From the NCBI GenBank assembly GCA_017537045.1, contig JAFYLN010000112.1, forward strand, positions 1-5,517: a stretch of DNA of 5,517 nucleotides, given 5' to 3'. Positions 1 to 4,495 of this stretch are shown piece after piece. Origin of the DNA: Oscillospiraceae bacterium (GTDB lineage: Bacteria; Bacillota_A; Clostridia; Oscillospirales; Oscillospiraceae). Position 1 is the stretch's first letter. The number at the start of each line of letters is the position of its first letter. The notes under the pieces were generated by a model, which searched no databases, was not told the DNA's origin, and saw only the letters and a list, made by a program, of their open reading frames with translations. The translations under genes and the position numbers were made by a program.

Positions 1-176
1 TAATATTTATGTAAAAATCAGTCTAATAAGTCCAATTTGTTTGCATAAAAATCCATTATATATCAGTTGGTGCATAATGTTTCGTCGTAATTCTGGTATG
101 CATTCTGGTACGAAAAGTAGCGCACATTCAGGTGTAGCGCACTCGCAGAATTAAACCGCTGAAAGGAATGGGTTTT
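1..176. promoter_or_regulatory. AT-rich leader upstream of the Fic operon, with short direct repeats
   Basis: This stretch holds no credible gene. The first ~80 bases are very AT-rich. It contains two tight direct repeats: ATTCTGGTA at 90-98 and 102-110 (period 12), and GTAGCGCAC at 117-125 and 134-142 (period 17). TGCATAA also occurs at 42-48 and 71-77. A promoter for the downstream operon should lie here, but no -35/-10 pair is convincing. TTGTTT (37-42) with TATATC (59-64) at 16-bp spacing is the best weak candidate. The repeats could be operator half-sites; that is inference. Confidence 0.35.
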
Positions 177-1118
177 ATGGAATACCTATCAACAAAAGAA
201 ACCGCAAAGAGATGGGGAGTGAATACTTCCCTTGTCCGTCGCCATTGCAGCCAAGGCCGCGTCCCCGGAGCAATCCAGAAAGATGGCGCATGGCTGATCC
301 CGGAAGGGACAAAACGACCTCCTAAGATCGAAAGACCGGAGGAAGCCACAGAACTGCCGCCCCTGGCAAAGAAGCTGATCCGTCAGAAAAAGAAGAAAAA
401 CTTCCATGGTCTGTACGACTATGTGCAGACCGATTTGACCTACAGCTCCAGCCGGATGGCAAGCAACCGCCTGACCCGCCAGCAGGTGGAAACCATCTTC
501 AAGAAAGGAAAGGTGTCCGTTTCCTTTGAGCCGATGAAAGTCTCCGACTTGGTGGAAGTCCTGAACCACTGCGTCTGCGTGGACTACATCCTGGATCATG
601 TGGAGGAACCCTTGTCCCAGAAATTCATCAAGCATCTTCACTATCAACTCACCTTCGGCACGGTGGACGAGCGCAGAAAGAAAGTCACACCGGGCCAGTA
701 CCGAACCAAGAATTCCTACCGCACGGAACCCTTTATGTCGCCGCCGGACAGAATCAGCGAGAAGCTGAAAGCTCTGGTTGCGGAGTATGAATCCTTGGAT
801 GAAGTGGATCGCCGGGAGATTCTGGACTTCCATGTGCGTTTCGAGCGAATCTTCCCATTCGAAGACTGCAATGGCAGAATCGGGCGGCTGATCATGTTCA
901 AGGAATGTCTGCGGCATGAGGTCATGCCCTTTATCCTGGACGATAAACGCCGCAGCCGGTACTTGGAGGGTATCCGGGAGTGGGACGATGATCCCGGCAT
1001 CCTGAGTGAAGTGGTGATGGAAGCCCAGAGCCGCTTCGATGCACAGATTCAGTTGCAGAATCTAGCGGAACACCGGCAGAGTTTTCAGATGATTGGATTT
1101 ATGGAGGACGAACTATGA
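177..1118 (+). CDS. HTH-Fic domain protein with degenerate catalytic and inhibitory motifs
   Basis: Cytoplasmic 313-aa protein. Residues 1-44 resemble a MerR/excisionase-like helix-turn-helix (STKETAKRWGV, then a basic LVRRHCSQGRV segment). A Lys-rich linker and a Fic (filamentation induced by cAMP) domain follow (~residues 85-265). Family knowledge: Fic enzymes transfer AMP from ATP to target hydroxyls using the His of HPFx(D/E)GNGRxxR. Here the motif at 226-237 reads FPFEDCNGRIGR, so the catalytic His is Phe226, while Asn232, Gly233 and both Arg (234, 237) remain. The N-terminal inhibitory helix, normally SxxIEGN-like, reads SSSRMASN at 90-97, so the inhibitory Glu is Ala95. AMP transfer is therefore unlikely; a nucleotide-binding, scaffold or DNA-binding role is inferred. 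I chose ATG 177 because the purine-rich GAAAGGA (161-167) sits 9 bases upstream; the in-frame ATG at 168 abuts it. First gene of a three-gene operon. Family assignment is firm; function is not. Confidence 0.88.
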   Translation: MEYLSTKETAKRWGVNTSLVRRHCSQGRVPGAIQKDGAWLIPEGTKRPPKIERPEEATELPPLAKKLIRQKKKKNFHGLYDYVQTDLTYSSSRMASNRLTRQQVETIFKKGKVSVSFEPMKVSDLVEVLNHCVCVDYILDHVEEPLSQKFIKHLHYQLTFGTVDERRKKVTPGQYRTKNSYRTEPFMSPPDRISEKLKALVAEYESLDEVDRREILDFHVRFERIFPFEDCNGRIGRLIMFKECLRHEVMPFILDDKRRSRYLEGIREWDDDPGILSEVVMEAQSRFDAQIQLQNLAEHRQSFQMIGFMEDEL

Positions 1119-1462
1119 AGATGACTTATACTCGCGTGGGTGACTACTACATCCCCGATCTGAAGGTGGAGCAAGAGGAACGCAGCATTGGCAAATGGGG
1201 CCGGATGCACCGGGAATACCTGAAAGAATACCACCCCATCCGGTTCAACCAGCTTGTCCTCTCAGGTAATCTCTGGACGCACCTTGCCGATCTGAACGAG
1301 CAGGCCCAGCAGCGTATGGAAACTTTGATCTCCCAGATGCAGGCCGCCGAGGGTATCACAGAGGACTTGAAAGCTGCCGAACCGATGGTCTGGGCGCAGC
1401 GAATGAACAACATCCAGTCCAGGGCCGAAGAGGTCGTCCGAGAGGAGCTGATCTTCGTATGA
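1115..1462 (+). CDS. tnpV: TnpV family transposon-associated protein
   Basis: 115-aa soluble protein, recognised as TnpV family from IGKWGRMHREYLKEY (25-39), the NLWTHLADLNEQAQ segment (52-65), GITEDLKA (80-87), MNNIQSRAEEVV (97-108) and the hydrophobic end ELIFV. TnpV was named from clostridial mobilisable transposons of the Tn4451 type and is common as a cargo gene in gut Firmicute elements. Its biochemical role is not established to my knowledge, so none is asserted. The start overlaps the fic stop as ATGA (4 bp), with GGAGG at 1103-1107, 7 bases upstream. That indicates translational coupling and rules against the in-frame ATG at 1121. Its own stop overlaps the next gene's start the same way. 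The predicted content is largely helical and acidic. No transposase or recombinase is adjacent, so this is a passenger rather than part of a recognisable transposition module here. Confidence 0.82.
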   Translation: MKMTYTRVGDYYIPDLKVEQEERSIGKWGRMHREYLKEYHPIRFNQLVLSGNLWTHLADLNEQAQQRMETLISQMQAAEGITEDLKAAEPMVWAQRMNNIQSRAEEVVREELIFV

Positions 1463-1770
1463 ACATCACCGAGTTCATCAGCAGGCTGAAAGCCTATGTG
1501 GAAGCCCACACGCCCAACTACCAGGACGGTGATGCGGAAACCCTGCTGGAGATGCTGTTCAATGTCTACACGGAGTTCAACGGATTCGATAACCAGATCA
1601 TCCGGGAGGACTTCAATAATCTCTACGCAGCCATGAACGGCAAAACCCTCCGGGAAATGGACCAGATCATCTACCCGATCTGCACCCTCTGCCGTGACCA
1701 CGAAAAAACCGGCTTCCAGGAAGGTGTCAAAGTCGGCATCCGATTGGCTCAGGAAGCAAATATCGCATAG
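1459..1770 (+). CDS. Small protein of unknown function, possibly DUF6809-like
   Basis: 103-aa soluble, acidic, probably all-helical protein and the last gene of the Fic-TnpV operon. I see no catalytic motif, signal peptide or membrane segment. The C-terminal segment HEKTGFQEGVKVGIRLAQE (81-99) resembles a tail seen in small DUF6809-type proteins of gut Firmicute mobile elements; that family name is from memory and uncertain. Residues 74-78 (ICTLC) contain two cysteines spaced CxxC, but no second pair is present, so zinc binding by a monomer is not supported. ATG 1459 overlaps the tnpV stop (ATGA), with GAGGAG at 1442-1447 upstream. Because it is locked to the two genes before it by overlaps, it is probably made in proportion with them and may act with them. 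A terminator follows within 22 bases. Confidence 0.7.
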   Translation: MNITEFISRLKAYVEAHTPNYQDGDAETLLEMLFNVYTEFNGFDNQIIREDFNNLYAAMNGKTLREMDQIIYPICTLCRDHEKTGFQEGVKVGIRLAQEANIA

Positions 1771-1791
1771 CAACAGGCCCCAAAATTAAGG

Positions 1792-1825
1792 ATGACCCTC
1801 TGTTCAACAGAGGGTCATTTTCTTT
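1792..1825 (+). terminator. Intrinsic terminator of the Fic operon
   Basis: ATGACCCTCTGTT (1792-1804) and AACAGAGGGTCAT (1806-1818) are perfect inverted repeats around C1805. Read realistically this is an 11-bp stem with a TTCAA loop, followed by TTTTCTTT. It lies just after the stop at 1770, on the + strand side. Confidence 0.88.
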
Positions 1826-1830
1826 GAAGC

Positions 1831-1857
1831 AGAAAACCGGCAAGAATACCTTGCCGG
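1831..1857 (-). terminator. Intrinsic terminator of the XRE gene
   Basis: CCGGCAAG (1837-1844) and CTTGCCGG (1850-1857) pair across a 5-base loop. Read on the minus strand the hairpin is followed by TTTTCT (1836-1831), and it lies 10 bases beyond the XRE stop. With the hairpin at 1792-1825 it forms a back-to-back pair insulating two convergent units. Confidence 0.75.
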
Positions 1858-1867
1858 CTGGATATGC

Positions 1868-2110
1868 TTATTTGATTTCCTGTTCAAGTGTGTCAAACTC
1901 AGGAGTTGAGAAAAACTCGCCAAGGGTAATACCAAGGCCATCACAAATCATCTTGATGGTGATGAGCTTTGGATTCTGGCTCTTGCCGTAAAGGATATTC
2001 TTGATGCTGGAAGGAGGAAGCGCAGAAATCGTAGCCAGCTTATTGATGCTGATTTCATACTCTCCACACAACTGTAAAATTCGATTTCTAACGGCAGTAA
2101 TCGTATCCAT
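1868..2110 (-). CDS. XRE (Cro/CI) family HTH transcriptional regulator
   Basis: 80-aa single-domain DNA-binding protein. It follows the HTH_3 five-helix pattern: helix 1 at ~3-16, the helix-turn-helix across ~21-42 (SINKLATISALPPSSIKNIL, in which the recognition helix begins around PSSIKN), then LITIKMICDGLGITLGEFF (49-67). There is no ligand-binding, protease-sensing or dimerisation domain beyond a short acidic tail (EFDTLEQEIK), so it likely acts as a constitutive repressor of the Cro/phage type. The start is well supported: AGGAGG (complement of 2119-2124) lies 8 bases before ATG 2110. A perfect inverted repeat just upstream (2126-2142) would suit autorepression. It is divergent from the SLOG-like gene, so both may answer to it. 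Such small XRE genes are typical of mobile elements in gut Clostridia. The target is inferred. Confidence 0.9.
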   Translation of the reverse strand: MDTITAVRNRILQLCGEYEISINKLATISALPPSSIKNILYGKSQNPKLITIKMICDGLGITLGEFFSTPEFDTLEQEIK

Positions 2111-2125
2111 AAAAGTTGCCTCCTG

Positions 2126-2142
2126 ATTGGTTTCTTACCAAT
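2126..2142. promoter_or_regulatory. Candidate operator in the XRE leader
   Basis: ATTGGT (2126-2131) and ACCAAT (2137-2142) form a perfect 6-bp inverted repeat around a 5-base spacer, placed immediately upstream of the XRE Shine-Dalgarno. A half-site spacing of 11 bp centre to centre is about one helical turn, suiting a dimeric HTH repressor. Autoregulation is inferred from position. Confidence 0.5.
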
Positions 2143-2158
2143 AGGATAAACAATTTAG

Positions 2159-2213
2159 TTGCACCATATAGGCTATGCATGCTACTATTAGGCTATACAT
2201 AGCCGAAAGGTGG
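2159..2213 (+). promoter_or_regulatory. Promoter/operator region of the SLOG-like gene
   Basis: TTGCAC (2159-2164) and TACTAT (2183-2188) are spaced by 18 bp and form the best, though imperfect, promoter. GGCTAT occurs at 2171-2176 and 2191-2196 (period 20) and inverted as ATAGCC at 2199-2204, so GGCTAT-AC-ATAGCC straddles the expected transcription start near 2195. The ribosome binding site AAAGGTGG (2206-2213) follows. Regulator binding at the GGCTAT sites is inference. Confidence 0.4.
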
Positions 2214-2222
2214 GCAGCGTTT

Positions 2223-2651
2223 ATGGCAAACTGTACTTTCTTCGGACACCGGGAATGCCCGGATTCGATCAAGCCCCAATTAAGAGCGGTGCTGATCGAC
2301 TTAATAACCAACCACGGAGTGGATACATTCTATGTAGGCAATCAGGGGCGGTTTGACGCAATTGTACGCAGTGTTCTGCGGGAGATGAAGAAAGAATGCC
2401 CCCAGATCAATTACGCCGTTGTGCTGGCCTATATGCCCGGAAAGCAAACGGAGTATGACGATTATTCCGATACCATGCTCCCGGAGGGGATAGAATCCGT
2501 CCACCCTCGTTATGCCATTTCTTGGCGCAACAACTGGATGCTCCGGCAGTCGGATTATGTTGTCACCTACATCACCCACTCCTGGGGCGGCGCAGCACAG
2601 TTTGCAGAGAAGGCAAACCGTCAGAAGAAAATAGTAATCAACCTAAAATAG
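2223..2651 (+). CDS. Stand-alone SLOG-like Rossmann-fold protein
   Basis: 142-aa soluble protein with a Rossmann-like alternation of strands and helices. Visible signatures are CTFFGHRECPD at 4-14 (strand 1 then a GHR turn), FYVGNQGRFD at 36-45 (a glycine-bearing loop like the nucleotide-binding turn of SMF/DprA-LOG proteins), YAVVLAYMPG at 64-73, RNNWML at 102-107, YVVTYITHSWGGAAQFA at 112-128 (the late GG loop) and a final strand KIVINL. This arrangement fits the SLOG superfamily, whose members bind nucleotide derivatives or hydrolyse nucleotide-linked bonds and are found in defence and toxin contexts. The ligand is unknown and the lack of a partner domain is notable. I prefer ATG 2223 (AAAGGTGG 9 bases upstream) over the in-frame ATG 2175, which lies ahead of the putative -10 and would translate the operator repeats. 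It is a single-gene unit ending in a terminator. Confidence 0.75.
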   Translation: MANCTFFGHRECPDSIKPQLRAVLIDLITNHGVDTFYVGNQGRFDAIVRSVLREMKKECPQINYAVVLAYMPGKQTEYDDYSDTMLPEGIESVHPRYAISWRNNWMLRQSDYVVTYITHSWGGAAQFAEKANRQKKIVINLK

Positions 2652-2652
2652 G

Positions 2653-2684
2653 AATGACTATCAGTTCAAGTGATAGTCATTTTT
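2653..2684 (+). terminator. Intrinsic terminator of the SLOG-like gene
   Basis: AATGACTATCA (2653-2663) pairs with TGATAGTCATT (2671-2681) across a 7-base loop. The 3' arm runs into a T tract (2680-2684). It starts 2 bases after the stop codon. Confidence 0.85.
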
Positions 2685-2814
2685 GGGAACCCTCAGATTT
2701 GGTTTTAACTTAGCTTTATCTTAATTTGCCAAGATAAAAAGTTAAAATGAGGAAAGCTTGACTCTTTGCTCTTGAGAATATGCGTAAACCAAGTCTTAGG
2801 ATTTTTCGTTCCAC
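2685..2814. other. AT-rich intergenic gap with a bulged inverted repeat
   Basis: No credible gene is seen. An inverted repeat fills 2703-2747: TTTTAACTT (2703-2711) pairs with AAGTTAAAA (2739-2747), and TTTATCTT (2715-2722) pairs with AAGATAAA (2731-2738). The only interruption is a 3-base AGC bulge on the left and an 8-base loop. It lacks the GC-rich stem and T tract of an ordinary terminator. It lies about 70 bases upstream of the -35 of the next gene. Operator, recombination site or protein-binding cruciform are all possible; nothing in the sequence decides between them. Confidence 0.6.
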
Positions 2815-2844
2815 TTGACTGCCCCGTAGATAGTGTCCTATAAT
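2815..2844 (+). promoter_or_regulatory. Sigma-A type promoter of the phosphatase-TatD operon
   Basis: TTGACT (2815-2820) and a perfect TATAAT (2839-2844) are separated by 18 bp. Transcription would begin near 2851, ahead of the ribosome binding site AAAGGGG (2859-2865). This is the clearest promoter in the window and shows the phosphatase cannot start at the upstream in-frame GTG at 2833. Confidence 0.8.
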
Positions 2845-2874
2845 CAAGAAAAACAGAGAAAGGGGATATCCTCC

Positions 2875-3615
2875 GTGATATATGTGCTTTCGGATATTCA
2901 CGGCAATGAGCGGCGATTTAATTCTATTATGAAGCAGATCAATCTGCAAAGCCAGGATACCCTGTATGTTCTGGGAGATGTGATTGATCGACACCCTGGC
3001 GGCATTCGTATCCTGAGAAGAATCATGTCTATGCCGAATGCGAAAATGCTTCTGGGCAATCACGAATACATGATGCTTCGGGCGTTAGGGTATCCCTATG
3101 ATCCTTACGGTCCTACCAGTGAACTGATCCGGGAAGATGCCACAGAACATTGGTACCGTAATGGTGGAAAGGTAACCCACGACCATTGGAAGCGCATCCG
3201 GAAATCCTTACGGAAAGAGATTATTCAGTATCTGCTTGACCTGCCCTTGAACATTGATGTCGATGTAAATGGAATTGCGTATAAGCTTGTTCATGGCGCA
3301 CCCATGGATGAATATATGTACTATCCGGGCAATCCGAGTCCGATACACTTTGCGGTTTGGAAACGCTGGCGTCGGTATGACACCTTCACCGGCAACTTCA
3401 CAATGATTTTTGGACATACCCCAACCAAACATTATCAGGATGATGCTCCAATGAAACCTTGGTATGGCAACCGCGTGATCGGCATCGACTGTGGAAGCGG
3501 CTATCCGGAAGATTTACCGGAGGGTCGGCTGGCTTGCCTTCGTTTGGATGACGGAAAGGTGTTTTACTCCGAGGAGGAGTGTTATGATCATCGATTCCCA
3601 CGCGCATTACAATAA
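2875..3615 (+). CDS. PPP-type metallophosphatase (Ser/Thr phosphatase or Ap4A hydrolase-like)
   Basis: 246-aa cytoplasmic protein of the calcineurin-like phosphoesterase superfamily, with every metal/phosphate motif in order: DIHGN (Asp7, His9), GDVIDR (Asp35, Asp38, Arg39), GNHE (Asn62, His63, Glu64), HGAP (His140) and GHTPT (His181), then GIDCGSGY. This layout is that of bacterial PPP phosphatases such as PrpE/ApaH relatives, which use a dinuclear Mn/Fe-type centre to cleave phosphoprotein monoesters or dinucleoside polyphosphates. The substrate cannot be read from sequence. All ligands are intact, so it should be active. GTG 2875 is the start: AAAGGGG lies 9 bases upstream, the promoter -10 ends at 2844, and MIYVLSDIHG is the usual N-terminus. 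Its 3' end overlaps the TatD gene by 32 bp, implying translational coupling. A short GGGG-ATAT-CCTC hairpin (2862-2873) could partly mask the ribosome binding site. Confidence 0.88.
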   Translation: MIYVLSDIHGNERRFNSIMKQINLQSQDTLYVLGDVIDRHPGGIRILRRIMSMPNAKMLLGNHEYMMLRALGYPYDPYGPTSELIREDATEHWYRNGGKVTHDHWKRIRKSLRKEIIQYLLDLPLNIDVDVNGIAYKLVHGAPMDEYMYYPGNPSPIHFAVWKRWRRYDTFTGNFTMIFGHTPTKHYQDDAPMKPWYGNRVIGIDCGSGYPEDLPEGRLACLRLDDGKVFYSEEECYDHRFPRALQ

Positions 3616-4450
3616 CAGCGCTTACAAGAAACCGTTTCGCTACTTGTCATATGACAAGGACGGATATGCCCTCAAGGAGGGTGAGCTGTCTCAACTGATG
3701 CAGGAGATGGAGGCTACCAACATCCGCTATTTCATTGAGCCGGGTGTAAGCCTGCAATCCTGTGAGGAAGTGCTGCAGCTCTGTGCGGAATATTCAGGGA
3801 GGATCTTTCCGGCAATTGGTATTCATCCCACCAGATCCATTTTTGAGAAATGGTCTGACCGGAATAAACTGGCTACATATGCGAATGCGCCAGGTGTGGT
3901 TGCAATTGGCGAAATCGGTCTGGACTATCACTATAAACGCGAAGAGCAGCACCGGCTGAAGCAGCATCTGTGGTTCATTTATCAGCTGAATCTGGCATGG
4001 AAGATGAAATTACCTGTGATTCTCCATGTCCGGGATGCCCATGAGGATGCGCTCCGGATACTCAAATGGCACCCGGCCCGGAAGCTGGGCGGTGTGATTC
4101 ATTGCTTCTATGGCTCTAAAGAAATTGCCGAGCAGTATCTGGAACTGGGATACCATATCGGCATCGGCGGCTCCGTACTTCAGCTGGAAGAACGGGCGAA
4201 GGATCTGTGGGAAGCGATTCCCCACATCCCGTTGGATCGGATTCTGCTTGAAACCGATGCGCCGTTCATCCTGCCCTACTGCAAAGATGTGATCCAGCCG
4301 AAACTCCTCCGCCGTGCCCGAAACACCTCGCTGATCCTCCCGGCAGTCATCAAAAAGATTGCTGAGCTGAAGGGCATCTCTCCGGAAGAAGCGGAACAGG
4401 CAACCACAGAGAACACGATTCGGCTATTCAATTTGCCCATCGATATGTAA
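3584..4450 (+). CDS. TatD family metal-dependent hydrolase / DNase
   Basis: 288-aa amidohydrolase-fold (TIM-barrel) enzyme. Metal ligands match TatD: His6 and His8 in DSHAH, Glu110 in GEIGLDYH, His148 in HVRDA, His173 in IHCFYGS and Asp225 in ETDAPF. The C-terminal KIAELKGISPEEAEQATTENTIRLF is typical of the family. TatD proteins are Mg-dependent nucleases with reported 3'-5' exonuclease and DNA-repair/degradation roles; a TatD protein (QatD) is also part of the Qat defence system. Between the last Asp and the C-terminal helix, the usual proline-rich PxPxRGKRNEP segment is replaced by PYCKDVIQPKLLRRARNTS (~229-247), so this is a divergent subgroup rather than the housekeeping YabD/TatD. ATG 3584 is favoured over upstream GTGs by AGGAGG (3572-3577), 6 bases away. 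It is the second gene of a two-gene operon with the phosphatase, perhaps acting on nucleic-acid or phosphorylated products. The specific substrate is unknown. Confidence 0.9.
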   Translation: MIIDSHAHYNNSAYKKPFRYLSYDKDGYALKEGELSQLMQEMEATNIRYFIEPGVSLQSCEEVLQLCAEYSGRIFPAIGIHPTRSIFEKWSDRNKLATYANAPGVVAIGEIGLDYHYKREEQHRLKQHLWFIYQLNLAWKMKLPVILHVRDAHEDALRILKWHPARKLGGVIHCFYGSKEIAEQYLELGYHIGIGGSVLQLEERAKDLWEAIPHIPLDRILLETDAPFILPYCKDVIQPKLLRRARNTSLILPAVIKKIAELKGISPEEAEQATTENTIRLFNLPIDM

Positions 4451-4451
4451 C

Positions 4452-4491
4452 AAAAAATGCCACCTTTGGAACTCAAACCAAAGGTGGCATT
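4452..4491. terminator. Bidirectional terminator between TatD and the reverse transcriptase
   Basis: AATGCCACCTTTGG (4456-4469) and CCAAAGGTGGCATT (4478-4491) form a perfect 14-bp stem with an 8-base loop. On the minus strand it runs into a TTTTTT tract (4457-4452), ideal for the reverse transcriptase transcript. On the + strand it is followed by a weaker T-rich run. It fills nearly all of the 45-base gap between the convergent genes. Confidence 0.88.
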
Positions 4492-4495
4492 CACT

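Noticed and set aside
90..142. CRISPR-like array in the Fic leader
   Set aside because: Only two copies each of 9-base repeats with 3- to 8-base gaps; far too short for repeats and spacers.
189..917. 242-codon minus-strand frame inside the Fic gene
   Set aside because: Shadow of the Fic coding strand; the low-complexity hydrophobic translation matches no family.
1115..1462. TnpV as evidence of a complete transposon here
   Set aside because: No transposase, recombinase or terminal inverted repeats are visible in the window; TnpV alone shows only a mobile-element background.
2833..2874. Upstream GTG start of the phosphatase
   Set aside because: It overlaps the TATAAT -10 box, so it would lie upstream of the transcription start; the family N-terminus begins at MIYVLSDIHG.
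2716..3063. 115-codon minus-strand frame over the intergenic gap and phosphatase start
   Set aside because: It covers the clear promoter and start of the phosphatase, has no good ribosome binding site and no family resemblance.
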